Of a DNA stretch of 41,935 nt, positions 32,317-41,579 are shown piece by piece. Each line of letters begins with the position of its first letter. The first letter of the stretch is position 1. This DNA comes from Fulvivirga lutimaris (lineage in GTDB: Bacteria > Bacteroidota > Bacteroidia > Cytophagales > Cyclobacteriaceae). The position numbers and the translations under genes were made by a program. The notes below the pieces were generated by a model that was not told the origin of the DNA, did not search any database, and saw only the letters and a list, made by a program, of their open reading frames with translations. The stretch covers positions 1 to 41,935 of the forward strand of contig NZ_SMLV01000417.1 in assembly GCF_009711525.1 (NCBI RefSeq), in the 5' to 3' direction.

Positions 32317-33618
32317 ATGAAAAAGACGATAACCCTATTGCTTTGTGTATTTGCTTATAGTGCATTTTCACAAAGTGCCTTAAACAAGAAAACCGATAAG
32401 CTGGCAGCGGAAGTAGAGCAAAAGATGATAGAGTGGAGGCGAGATTTCCATGAGCATCCAGAACTTTCCAACCGAGAATTTGAAACTGCAAAAAAAATAG
32501 CAGCACATCTGAAGTCTTTGGGCATAGAAGTTCAAACCGGGGTGGCTAAAACCGGAGTGGTGGGCATATTGAAGGGAGGTAAGCCTGGCCCGGTTGTCGG
32601 TTTGAGAGCAGATATTGATGCCCTTCCTGTTACTGAAAGGGTACCTATTCCATTTGCCTCTAAAGTAAAATCAACCTACAATGATATTGAAACAGGAGTT
32701 ATGCATGCTTGTGGGCATGATACACATATTGCAATCCTCATGGCTACTGCTGAGGTATTATCCAAAATGAAGGCAGATTTAAAAGGGACTGTTAAGTTTA
32801 TCTTTCAGCCTGCTGAAGAAGGTGCCCCTGAAGGAGAAGAAGGTGGAGCAAAATTAATGGTGAAAGAGGGTGTGCTTAAAAATCCGGATGTAGAGGTCAT
32901 GTTCGGTCTTCATATTGATGCAGATACACATGCTGGAAAAATTTCTTACAAGCCTGGGGGTACGATGGCTGCATCTGATCGTTTTATAATCAAGGTAAAA
33001 GGAAAACAATCTCATGGATCTGCACCATGGAATGCAGTAGATCCAATAGTAACATCTGCCCAAATTATTAATGGTCTACAAACTGTGGTGAGTAGACAAA
33101 CCGAACTTACAAAGGAGGCTGCAGTAGTGTCAGTAGGTATGATTCGTGGTGGTGTCAGAAACAATATTATTCCTGAGGAAGTGGAGATGATAGGGACAAT
33201 AAGAACACTCGATCCAGAAATGCAGAAAAAAGTACATGCTAATATTATTCGTACGGCTACAAAAATTGCAGAAAGCCAGGGAGCTACAGCAGAAGTTGAT
33301 ATCAAAATAGGTTATCCAATAACCTATAATGACCCATCATTAACCAATAAAATGTTACCTTCTTTGACTAAGGCTGCAGGTGAGAATAATGTTTTGCTGG
33401 TAAATGCCGTAACTGGCGCGGAGGACTTTTCATTTTTTCAAAAGGAAGTGCCAGGGCTTTATTTCTTTGTGGGTTGTAGACCTCTTGATGATAAGGGTCC
33501 AGGAGAAAGGCTTGGTGATCATCACACTCCAGATTTTTATGTAGATGAGTCAGGTATGTTGACAGGCTTAAAAGCAATGCTTAACGTTACAGTTGATTAC
33601 ATGGAAATGAATAAATAA
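32317..33618 (+). CDS. Exported M20-family amidohydrolase
   Basis: A 433-residue M20D metallopeptidase (hippurate hydrolase / N-acyl amino acid hydrolase type). The ATG at 32317 gives a signal peptide (MKKTITLLLCVFAYSAFSQ), which is preferred to a TTG 21 bases further upstream. The metal-binding motifs are HACGHDTHIAIL, PAEEGAPEGEEGG with the catalytic Glu pair, GLHID, and a closing H in DHHTPDF. The dimerisation domain lies at about 205-330. It would cleave N-acyl or similar amide bonds of amino acid derivatives outside the cytoplasm. It abuts the next gene without a gap (TAA then ATG), so the two are co-translated. Confidence 0.92.
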   Translation: MKKTITLLLCVFAYSAFSQSALNKKTDKLAAEVEQKMIEWRRDFHEHPELSNREFETAKKIAAHLKSLGIEVQTGVAKTGVVGILKGGKPGPVVGLRADIDALPVTERVPIPFASKVKSTYNDIETGVMHACGHDTHIAILMATAEVLSKMKADLKGTVKFIFQPAEEGAPEGEEGGAKLMVKEGVLKNPDVEVMFGLHIDADTHAGKISYKPGGTMAASDRFIIKVKGKQSHGSAPWNAVDPIVTSAQIINGLQTVVSRQTELTKEAAVVSVGMIRGGVRNNIIPEEVEMIGTIRTLDPEMQKKVHANIIRTATKIAESQGATAEVDIKIGYPITYNDPSLTNKMLPSLTKAAGENNVLLVNAVTGAEDFSFFQKEVPGLYFFVGCRPLDDKGPGERLGDHHTPDFYVDESGMLTGLKAMLNVTVDYMEMNK

Positions 33619-34512
33619 ATGTTGACAATATACAAGGAGCCCTTTATCCAGGAAATTCAAGAAGAACTTTTTAAGGATAAAGGGCTTCGTGTTTTTATCA
33701 AGCGAGAAGACCAAATCCATCCTACTGTTTCTGGTAATAAGTGGAGGAAACTTAAGTACAACTTGCAGGAGGCCAAAAACCAGGGCCATGATACTCTTCT
33801 AACTTTTGGTGGAGCTTATTCAAATCACATTTATGCTACGGCAGCAGCTGCCAAGGAAGGTGGTTTTAAATCTATTGGTATCATTAGAGGAGATGAACTA
33901 GCAGACAAACCTTTGAATAAAACCCTTTCATTTGCCAGAGAGCAAGGCATGCAATTGGTTTTTGTCGATAGGCAGACTTACGGGCAAAAGGAGGATGAAT
34001 CTTTTCTTGAATCATTGGAGCTTAAGCATGGGGAGTTTTACATGCTGCCAGAAGGAGGAACAAACAACCTGGCCATTAAAGGGTGTGAGGAAATTTTAAA
34101 TGATGAGGATAAACAATATGATGTTGTGTGCTGCTCTGTAGGCACAGGAGGCACGATTTCAGGCATAATTGCATCTACTAATTCAACTCAGCAGATATTA
34201 GGATTCTCTGCCCTTAAAGGAGATTTCCTGAAAAATGAAGTTCAAAAACTATTAGAAAATTATTCGTCAGAGGAATTCACAAACTGGTCTATTAATATTG
34301 ATTATCATTTTGGAGGATATGCTAAGACCAACTCAGAGTTATTAACCTTTATAAATGATTTTGAAAGAAGACATCAGATACCATTAGACCAGGTTTACAC
34401 TGGTAAAATGATGTACGGAATTTATGATTTGGTTAGGAAGGATCTGTTCAAACCAGGCTTAAATATTCTTGCTATTCATACAGGAGGGCTTCAAGGAAAG
34501 TTAAATTCTTAA
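33619..34512 (+). CDS. PLP-dependent ACC deaminase / D-cysteine desulfhydrase family protein
   Basis: A 297-residue fold type II PLP enzyme. The Schiff-base Lys is K41 in HPTVSGNKWRKLKYNL, the glycine-rich phosphate-binding loop is CSVGTGGTISGI, and TFGGAYSNHIYATAAAAKE is the conserved substrate loop. This group covers 1-aminocyclopropane-1-carboxylate deaminase and D-cysteine desulfhydrase; most bacterial members remote from true AcdS act as desulfhydrases on D-cysteine, so that is the better guess. It starts directly after the M20 stop, and its own stop abuts that of the converging UPF0316 gene with no bases between. Confidence 0.88.
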   Translation: MLTIYKEPFIQEIQEELFKDKGLRVFIKREDQIHPTVSGNKWRKLKYNLQEAKNQGHDTLLTFGGAYSNHIYATAAAAKEGGFKSIGIIRGDELADKPLNKTLSFAREQGMQLVFVDRQTYGQKEDESFLESLELKHGEFYMLPEGGTNNLAIKGCEEILNDEDKQYDVVCCSVGTGGTISGIIASTNSTQQILGFSALKGDFLKNEVQKLLENYSSEEFTNWSINIDYHFGGYAKTNSELLTFINDFERRHQIPLDQVYTGKMMYGIYDLVRKDLFKPGLNILAIHTGGLQGKLNS

Positions 34513-35120
34513 CTACTTTCTTTTTATAGAAGTCAACCATGCTCCAATTCCTCTTCTGCTAGGCTTATCTATTAACAACCCTGCTTCACTCGCACTTTTC
34601 ACAGATTCTATAGTGTAGAATGCTTTTGGGAGATTGTTTTTGATTTCATTTAACATTTCTGGAACATGATCTCTTTTAAGTACTGCGAACAACAGCTGCT
34701 CGTGGCCCTCATTACTGGTGGCTTCTACTATAGAATATCTAAAATCCTTGGCTTTGAGAAAGTCAGTAACCTTTGTTAGATCTTCAGCAGTTATTATTCT
34801 TATGATCACTTTGCCAAGCGCTATTTTCTCTTCTATGAGCATGCCTACCCAAATACCTCCTGCAAAGCCAGCCGGGTAAGCTATATAGCAATACACATTG
34901 TCCATATGCTTAAAGATCTGACCGATGGCAAGCAGCCAAATGAGAGACTCCAAAAACCCTAGGATAGTGGCAATGTATTTTTTGCCGCCCATCACGAAAA
35001 TAATTCTTACAGTATTGATGGATACATCTAATATCCTGGCAAAAAAAAAATAAGAATAGGAACAACAACTAATCCAAATGTAGCGCTATCAATGCCTAAT
35101 GAACCAAAAAACTCTTCCAT
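34513..35120 (-). CDS. UPF0316 (DUF5698/DUF2179) membrane protein, split by a frameshift
   Basis: The natural start is the ATG at 35120. From it the frame reads MEEFFGSLGIDSATFGLVVV up to a run of ten T (35041-35050 on the minus strand), where it shifts and meets TAG. One extra T would join it to FFARILDVSINTVRIIFVMG and on to the downstream open frame, giving a normal 202-residue UPF0316 protein. As written, only the distal 160 residues (34995 to 34513, GTG start) are continuous; they keep two of three membrane helices (ILGFLESLIWLLAIGQIF, CYIAYPAGFAGGIWVGML) and the C-terminal DUF2179 domain. The function of the family is unknown. It follows radA after 6 bases and is co-transcribed. The cause may be sequencing error, slippage-based phase variation or a real null. 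Confidence 0.82.
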
Positions 35121-35126
35121 AATATG

Positions 35127-36494
35127 TCAACCAAAAAGGTCAGTAAAAACGTCATTTATTTTTGAGAAAGAAAGTATTTTCAGTTTGTATTTTGAAGTAT
35201 CCAGTCCTTTCAATCCATATTTCGATATATAGATAGTTTCAAAACCTAATTTCTCAGCCTCTGCAATTCTATTATCCAACCTGTTGACCGTTCTTAGCTC
35301 TCCACCAAGACCAACCTCTGCAGCAAAGCAGGCCTTATCAGATATTGAGATTTCTTCTAATGAAGAAATAATAGAGCAGCAAACGGAAAGATCCATAGCC
35401 GGGTCCTCTACCTTGATGCCACCAGCCATATTTAAAAATACATCTTGCAAGCCTAATCTAAAACCACAGCGTTTCTCTAATACAGCAAGTAGCATATTGA
35501 GTCTTTTAGAGTCAAAACCCGTGGAGCTTCGTTGTGGTGTTCCATAAGCTGCAGTGCTTACCAAAGACTGAATTTCGATCATCAAAGGCCTGTTACCTTC
35601 TATGGTTGCACCTATGGTTACACCGGTCAAATCACCTTCTTTTTGAGAAATCAAAATTTCAGACGGATTGCTGACTTGGCGCAATCCAGTACCTATCATC
35701 TCATAAATACCTAATTCAGAAGTTGACCCGAAACGGTTTTTAGTAGTTCTTAATATTCTATAAGTCAAATGCCTGTCACCTTCAAACTGAAGCACTGTAT
35801 CTACCATATGCTCTAATACTTTGGGGCCTGCAATGGCACCATCTTTAGTAATATGGCCTACTAAAAATATGGGTGTTGCTGTTTCTTTGGCATATCGAAT
35901 CAGTTCAGCCGTGCATTGCCTCACCTGTGAAACACTGCCAGCAGATGACTCTGCCTGATCAGAATGTAATGTCTGGATTGAATCCACAATCATTAAATCT
36001 GGCGCAAGCTGTTCGGCTTGTGTAAATATTTTTTGTGTTGAGGTTTCTGACAAAATGAAACAATCACCTTTAATATTATCTGTCATACGATCAGCACGCA
36101 TTTTTATTTGCTGTTCACTCTCCTCACCAGACACATAAAGGATTTTGCAGTTTAAGGTGAGTCCTATCTGAAGCATTAAGGTTGACTTACCAATACCGGG
36201 TTCTCCTGCAATTAGAATTACAGAACCTGGTACTATACCGCCACCCAAAACCCTGTTCAATTCAGTATCAAGCGTATCTATGCGACTGATTTTCTCAGAG
36301 GTAATTGATTTAATGGGTTTAGGCGTATTGCTCTTTTTTGATGTTCCCGAGGTTTGCCAGTCATTTTTAGATGGCTTTTGAACGACCTCTTCAACAAAGC
36401 TATTCCAGGCTTCGCAAGAAGGGCATTTGCCCAACCATTTTGCAGATTCGTACCCGCAACTTTGACAGAAATATGTGGATTTAACTTTAGCCAA
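35127..36494 (-). CDS. radA: RadA, DNA repair/recombination ATPase
   Basis: A 455-residue RadA (Sms), full length. The N-terminal C4 zinc finger uses C10, C13, C24 and C27. Walker A is GEPGIGKST at about 97-105, Walker B is LMIVDSIQTL, and the RadA-specific motif KNRFGSTSELGIYEM is present. The C-terminal Lon-like domain has AAEVGLGGELRTVNRLDNRI. RadA is a RecA-like helicase that promotes branch migration in recombinational repair and, with ComF and other competence proteins, in natural transformation. It diverges from gpmI with 123 bases between starts, and is followed by the UPF0316 gene. Confidence 0.96.
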   Translation of the reverse strand: MAKVKSTYFCQSCGYESAKWLGKCPSCEAWNSFVEEVVQKPSKNDWQTSGTSKKSNTPKPIKSITSEKISRIDTLDTELNRVLGGGIVPGSVILIAGEPGIGKSTLMLQIGLTLNCKILYVSGEESEQQIKMRADRMTDNIKGDCFILSETSTQKIFTQAEQLAPDLMIVDSIQTLHSDQAESSAGSVSQVRQCTAELIRYAKETATPIFLVGHITKDGAIAGPKVLEHMVDTVLQFEGDRHLTYRILRTTKNRFGSTSELGIYEMIGTGLRQVSNPSEILISQKEGDLTGVTIGATIEGNRPLMIEIQSLVSTAAYGTPQRSSTGFDSKRLNMLLAVLEKRCGFRLGLQDVFLNMAGGIKVEDPAMDLSVCCSIISSLEEISISDKACFAAEVGLGGELRTVNRLDNRIAEAEKLGFETIYISKYGLKGLDTSKYKLKILSFSKINDVFTDLFG

Positions 36495-36617
36495 TGATGT
36501 TTAGATTTTGAATCAAAATTGATGATTTAATTCATCGAATGAAATAATATCTCAAAAGATTGGGGATTTCATTTACTGAAGTTGTTGCCCTAGTTAAAAT
36601 TCACGTTTTTTGTCGCT

Positions 36618-38138
36618 ATGAGCAAGAAAGTACTTTTAATGATATTAGATGGCTGGGGCCTTGGAACTAATCCTGAGATTTCTGCCATTGCGAAAGCAAA
36701 CACACCATTTGTAGATTCTTTATATTCTAAATATTCACATAGCAAATTAGAGGCTTCAGGTCTGGCAGTCGGTTTGCCTGATGGGCAGATGGGTAACTCT
36801 GAAGTTGGCCACATGAATATAGGAGCTGGTCGTGTAGTTTATCAGGATCTGGTAAAAGTCAATCTAGCCTTTGAAGAAAAGACAATTGATGATAACGCAG
36901 TTATCACAGAAGCATTTGACTACGCAAAATCTAATGATAAGAAAATCCACTTAATGGGACTTCTCTCTGATGGAGGGGTTCACTCACATATAGATCATCT
37001 CAAAGGCCTTTGCACATTAGCTGCAGAAAAAGGCTTGCAGGATGTATTCGTACATGCCTTCATGGACGGACGCGATACTGACCCTAAAGGAGGTGAAGGG
37101 TATATCAATGACCTGGAAGCTCACATGGGTAGAACCTCTGGTAAAATTGCCTCTGTTATAGGAAGGTATTACGCCATGGATCGAGACAATCGTTGGGAGC
37201 GGGTGAAACTTGCCTATGATTTAATGGTGAAAGGTGAAGGTGAAAAAGTAAATACAGCAATTCGAGGATTGTTGATGGCCTATCAAAATGGAGAAACCGA
37301 TGAGTTTATAAAACCTTTGGTGGTAACTAATGGAACAGATGAGCCTATCGCAACAATAGAAGAAGGAGATGTTGTTTTGTGCTTTAATTTTAGAACTGAT
37401 AGAGGTCGTGAAATTACTCAAGCATTGACGCAACAGGATTTTCCTGAGCAAGGTATGAAGAAGCTGGATCTTCATTATGTTACTATGACCAACTATGACA
37501 ATACATTCAAAAATGTAAAAGTTGTTTTTGATAAAGATAATTTGGTTAACACAATAGGAGAGGTACTTGAAAAAGCAGGCAAAACTCAGGTTAGAATAGC
37601 GGAAACAGAAAAGTACCCACATGTTACATTCTTCTTTTCTGGTGGAAGAGAGGAGCCTTTTGAAGGTGAGAAAAGATTGTTATGTCCTTCTCCAAAGGTA
37701 GCCACTTATGATTTACAGCCTGAAATGAGTGCCAATGATATCAAGGATAAGATTATTGAAGAGCTAAATACTAACAAACCAGATTTTGTGTGCTTAAACT
37801 TTGCTAATCCAGATATGGTGGGACACACGGGAGTATTTGAGGCAGCGGTAAAAGCCTGTGAAACTGTGGATAACTGTACCGAAGCAGTTGTTAGTACAGC
37901 GCTTGATAATGATTACATGACCATTATCATTGCTGATCATGGAAACTCTGACATTATGATTAACGCTGATGGTTCACCTAACACTGCACATACTACAAAC
38001 CTGGTTCCGTGCATATTTGTTGATAAGCAATTTAAAGGCGATGCCGCGGATGGAAAATTAGGTGATTTGGCTCCAACTATTTTGAAAGTCATGGGTGTGG
38101 AAGCTCCTAAAGAAATGAATGGCAACATTTTGATCTGA
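36618..38138 (+). CDS. gpmI: Phosphoglycerate mutase, cofactor-independent
   Basis: A 506-residue iPGM of the alkaline phosphatase superfamily. The N-terminus VLLMILDGWGLG holds the metal ligand Asp 11, and the phosphoserine is Ser 61 in QMGNSEVGHMNIG. Motifs VFVHAFMDGRDTDP and SVIGRYYAMDRDNRWERV mark the phosphotransferase domain, and IIADHGNSD and AHTTNLVP supply the remaining manganese ligands. It interconverts 3- and 2-phosphoglycerate in glycolysis and gluconeogenesis. The start of the next lipoprotein gene overlaps its stop (TGATG). Confidence 0.97.
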   Translation: MSKKVLLMILDGWGLGTNPEISAIAKANTPFVDSLYSKYSHSKLEASGLAVGLPDGQMGNSEVGHMNIGAGRVVYQDLVKVNLAFEEKTIDDNAVITEAFDYAKSNDKKIHLMGLLSDGGVHSHIDHLKGLCTLAAEKGLQDVFVHAFMDGRDTDPKGGEGYINDLEAHMGRTSGKIASVIGRYYAMDRDNRWERVKLAYDLMVKGEGEKVNTAIRGLLMAYQNGETDEFIKPLVVTNGTDEPIATIEEGDVVLCFNFRTDRGREITQALTQQDFPEQGMKKLDLHYVTMTNYDNTFKNVKVVFDKDNLVNTIGEVLEKAGKTQVRIAETEKYPHVTFFFSGGREEPFEGEKRLLCPSPKVATYDLQPEMSANDIKDKIIEELNTNKPDFVCLNFANPDMVGHTGVFEAAVKACETVDNCTEAVVSTALDNDYMTIIIADHGNSDIMINADGSPNTAHTTNLVPCIFVDKQFKGDAADGKLGDLAPTILKVMGVEAPKEMNGNILI

Positions 38139-38713
38139 TGAGGTCGGCAATATTCATTTTATTGGCAGTTGTTTCATTGTCCTGTGGTGATCTTAAGCCT
38201 AAGGAAGTAGATCTGTATTATAATATTCAATCCTTAATGGTAGAGCAGGCAGCTGCTTTGACAGCGGATAAAGTTGAACTTCAAAAGTTTGCTATAGTAA
38301 ATGGTGATTCATCAACTAGTGCCTTTGTACCTGATAGTCTTGGGTGGGCAGATGAATTTCAAATTATCATGGATGCAGATATTAACAAACCTGCATTGCG
38401 AGGACAATACTCCATTTCTGAAGGGGATGATGAGAATAGTAATTTGAAAATTTTAGCCTATACCGCCAATAGTGAAACTCTGCCTATTCAATCTTTTAAA
38501 GTATTTTATCTGGATAAGGTTGAAAACCTTAAAAGAATCGAGGTTAGAATGAAGGAGTCAAATTCTATTTTTCAGGCGTCAAAAAATATCATTTTAGATT
38601 TAGATGATATTAAGAATCAAAATAGAATTACTCATTATAGTATTAAAGGCTTTCAAAAAATGCTACTTCAGGATCGCGTTGACTTTAATGTCAGGTGCAG
38701 CCTTAAGTATTAA
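38138..38713 (+). CDS. Hypothetical lipoprotein
   Basis: A 191-residue protein with a lipoprotein signal ending in SLSC (Cys 16). The mature part is beta-rich with an acidic loop (EGDDENSN), and resembles small Bacteroidota lipoproteins encoded after gpmI, but I cannot give a family name. No active-site motif seen. Its ATG shares a base with the gpmI stop, so it is translationally coupled to it. Its last four bases overlap the end of the convergent universal stress gene. Confidence 0.68.
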   Translation: MRSAIFILLAVVSLSCGDLKPKEVDLYYNIQSLMVEQAAALTADKVELQKFAIVNGDSSTSAFVPDSLGWADEFQIIMDADINKPALRGQYSISEGDDENSNLKILAYTANSETLPIQSFKVFYLDKVENLKRIEVRMKESNSIFQASKNIILDLDDIKNQNRITHYSIKGFQKMLLQDRVDFNVRCSLKY

Positions 38714-39627
38714 AGTCTAAGTAAGGCATCAAGGAAACCTAGATTATGCTTCTTGTTCTTAATTATTAAAACAGGAATATTTCCTTTCATACTCAAGACT
38801 TTATCAGCTACGCTTCCAAGGAGAACACTAGCTAGGCCGGTTCTACCTTTCGAAGTCATGATAATTAAGTCGCAACTAAACTTTTGAGCATCTTCATTTA
38901 TTTTGTCGGCCGGCTGTTCATCATTGTCTAGTGTAATGATTAACTCTGTGTCGGCTTCGTTAAGTTCTGTTTCCTTCACAAATTCCAGTGCATGACTTTT
39001 AGCATGACCCCGCATAATCTCCGAAAATTCTTCAAAGGTCTTCCCGATTCTGTGATAGCCCGAAGGTACAGTATAAGTATTTTGTAATGCTATTTTGGCG
39101 CCAGTCTTTTCAGAGAATAGCTGAGCTTCTTTAATGGCCTCTTTGCTTGATCTTGAAAAATCAACCGGAACCATTATTTTGGAAATTTTGGTGCTGGCCT
39201 TCTCTGGCACCATTAATATTGAACAATGAGCTAGCTTGGCAAGTCGTCCTGGCAATAGTCCGCTTCCTTTCAAGCCATCTTTACGACCAGTTATTATAAG
39301 GTCAATTTCTTTAATATCAGACCATTTCAAAATTTTATCTTCAGCATTACCCTCTCTTATCTCGATTTTTATCTGAGTGCCTTCCGGGCATTTTAGGTGC
39401 TGATCTAGCTTATCCTGAATAATCTTTTCTAAAGACTCATCAGCCGGGGCAAGCAGCGCAGGGAACTCTTTTAGGACTGCATCCGGTATTTCTAAACTAG
39501 GTGCTACATGATAGAAGTAGATGGCGTCTATATCTAAAATTTTTGTCAAATACGATGTATAGGCAATTAACTGATCATCCATGTCAGTTAAATCAAGGCC
39601 AACCAATACTCTTTTTATAGGGAACAT
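38710..39627 (-). CDS. Universal stress protein, two UspA domains in tandem
   Basis: A 305-residue protein made of two Usp domains, about 1-142 (FPIKRVLVGLDLTDMDDQLI; ITGRKDGLKGSGLLPGRLAK) and about 148-295 (ISKIMVPVDFSRSSKEAIKE; TSKGRTGLASVLLGSVADKV). The Gly-rich SKGRTG...LLGSVADKV loop of the second domain is the ATP-binding motif; the first domain has a weaker version, so perhaps only one site binds nucleotide. Tandem Usp proteins are common in Bacteroidota and serve in stress and stationary-phase survival in the cytoplasm. It is monocistronic, convergent with the gpmI operon with a 4-base overlap of stops. Confidence 0.92.
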   Translation of the reverse strand: MFPIKRVLVGLDLTDMDDQLIAYTSYLTKILDIDAIYFYHVAPSLEIPDAVLKEFPALLAPADESLEKIIQDKLDQHLKCPEGTQIKIEIREGNAEDKILKWSDIKEIDLIITGRKDGLKGSGLLPGRLAKLAHCSILMVPEKASTKISKIMVPVDFSRSSKEAIKEAQLFSEKTGAKIALQNTYTVPSGYHRIGKTFEEFSEIMRGHAKSHALEFVKETELNEADTELIITLDNDEQPADKINEDAQKFSCDLIIMTSKGRTGLASVLLGSVADKVLSMKGNIPVLIIKNKKHNLGFLDALLRL

Positions 39628-39739
39628 AGCTTATTCTAGTTTGTCGTTGCCTAAAGTTAAATCAAATTTTGGGAATGACTAAACCAATTATGTAATCTCA
39701 GTTTTTAATTTATAATTAGTCAAACCCATCTAAACTAGA

Positions 39740-39747
39740 TAAATTTG
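39740..39747 (+). promoter_or_regulatory. Candidate -7 promoter element of the ABC transporter gene
   Basis: TAAATTTG matches TAnnTTTG and lies 23 bases before the start codon. The -33 position has no good TTTG. Confidence 0.35.
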
Positions 39748-39770
39748 CAGCCTCATTTTGTAACTACTTC

Positions 39771-41567
39771 ATGGCTAAGAGAAGAGGAAAAGACCCCCTT
39801 AAAGAAGAAGATAAAAGATCCCTTAACAAAAGTAACTTTAAAAAGCTGTTGGGTGTGTTCCAATACATCACCCCATATAAGACTACTTTTATACTGGGGA
39901 TGATATGTCTGGTATTTAGCAGCACTACATTATTGGTGTTCCCATACCTGGCAGGAAAGCTTATGGATGTAGCATCAGGCAAACCCTGGATAGTTAATTC
40001 TATAACGCAAATAACCCTTGGCTTAATTGCAGTATTGTTTTTTCAAAGCATCTTCTCATTCTTCAGAGTTTATCTATTTGCTCAGGTTAGTGAGCGATCT
40101 ATGGCTGATGTTAGAAAGGCCGTATTTAGCCAAATGGTGATGTTGCCTACAACCTTTTTTGACAGCAGAAGAATTGGAGAATTAATAAGCCGAATTACAT
40201 CTGATGTTTCAATGTTGCAAGAAACATTTTCAACAACCCTTGCCGAGCTGTTCAGACAAATCGCCACTTTGATTATTGGTGTGGGAATCATTTTCTATAT
40301 AGCTCCAAAGTTGACGCTTTTTATGCTGGCAACCTTTCCGGTACTTGTATTGAGTGCTCTTGTTTTTGGTAAATCAATAAGGAAGCTGTCAAAAGCCACA
40401 CAGGATAAATTGGCCGAGGCCAATACGGTAGTTGAAGAGACGTTGCAGGCCATAAATGTTGTAAAGGCATTTACCAACGAGATATTTGAGAAGAAGCGCT
40501 ATTCAAAAAGTCTTGATGAAGTTGTAAACATAGCATTGAAAACAGCAACCTATCGGGGAGCGTTTATTTCGTTTGTCATCTTTGCGCTTTTTGGAGGTAT
40601 TGTAGCCGTGATGTGGTATGGTGCCACTTTAGTGGAGTCAGGAGCTATGTCTGTTGGCGATCTGCTTTCATTTGTTTTGTATACTACTTTTATAGGAGGT
40701 TCAATTGCCGGACTCGGTGATATTTATGGTCAGGTTCAAAGAGCGATTGGCGCTTCAGAAAGAGTCTTGGAGATTATAGATGAACACAAGGAGGATATCA
40801 ATGAACTTGCACATAAGTCTAAGCTTAAAGGAGAAATAAGTTTCAACAATGTAATCTTTTCATACCCAACCAGAAAGGAAATCACAGTGTTGAAAAATAT
40901 CAATTTCAAGATTGAAGCAGGGCAAAAAGTGGCTCTGGTCGGGCAGAGTGGAGCTGGTAAATCAACTATCATCCAATTGCTTTCCAGGTTTTATGATGTA
41001 AGTGAGGGTGAGATTCAGATGGATGGAAAAGCGCTCGCAGATTATGATCTGAGTTTGCTGAGGCAAAATATAGGTATGGTACCTCAGGAGGTTATGCTCT
41101 TCGGGGGAACTATCAAAGAAAATATAGCATATGGTAAACCCAATGCGACTGATGAAGAAATTAATGAAGCAGCAAGAAAGGCAAACGCATTTGAGTTCAT
41201 TGAAAAATTTCCAGAGAAGATGGAAACTATTGTTGGTGAAAGAGGGGTTAAACTATCAGGAGGACAAAGACAGCGCGTGGCGATTGCCAGAGCGATCTTA
41301 AAAGACCCTGCTATATTGGTATTAGATGAAGCTACCAGTAGTTTGGATGCTGAATCAGAACATCTGGTGCAGCAGGCACTTGATCAGCTGATGACAGGAA
41401 GAACAACAATTATGATTGCTCATAGACTGGCTACAATACGCAAGGCAGATAAAATATTTGTTTTAAAAGAAGGCGAAATTGTGGAGCAGGGGAGTCATGA
41501 AGAATTATCTTCAGATACTACAGGAATTTATAGTTACTTGTCTCGCCTACAGTTTCAATTGAATTAG
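39771..41567 (+). CDS. ABC exporter half-transporter, MsbA/BmrA-like
   Basis: A 598-residue fusion of a six-helix type 1 exporter domain (about 40-325) and a C-terminal ATPase (about 350-590). The ATPase has Walker A VGQSGAGKST, the Q-loop at GMVPQEVMLFGG, the signature KLSGGQRQR, Walker B ILVLDEATSSLD and the switch His in IMIAHRLATI. Such half-transporters dimerise in the inner membrane; family members flip lipid A precursors or export drugs, and the sequence alone does not decide between these. A Fur-family gene starts 12 bases after the stop, likely on the same message. Confidence 0.93.
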   Translation: MAKRRGKDPLKEEDKRSLNKSNFKKLLGVFQYITPYKTTFILGMICLVFSSTTLLVFPYLAGKLMDVASGKPWIVNSITQITLGLIAVLFFQSIFSFFRVYLFAQVSERSMADVRKAVFSQMVMLPTTFFDSRRIGELISRITSDVSMLQETFSTTLAELFRQIATLIIGVGIIFYIAPKLTLFMLATFPVLVLSALVFGKSIRKLSKATQDKLAEANTVVEETLQAINVVKAFTNEIFEKKRYSKSLDEVVNIALKTATYRGAFISFVIFALFGGIVAVMWYGATLVESGAMSVGDLLSFVLYTTFIGGSIAGLGDIYGQVQRAIGASERVLEIIDEHKEDINELAHKSKLKGEISFNNVIFSYPTRKEITVLKNINFKIEAGQKVALVGQSGAGKSTIIQLLSRFYDVSEGEIQMDGKALADYDLSLLRQNIGMVPQEVMLFGGTIKENIAYGKPNATDEEINEAARKANAFEFIEKFPEKMETIVGERGVKLSGGQRQRVAIARAILKDPAILVLDEATSSLDAESEHLVQQALDQLMTGRTTIMIAHRLATIRKADKIFVLKEGEIVEQGSHEELSSDTTGIYSYLSRLQFQLN

Positions 41568-41579
41568 TAACTTTAAGCA

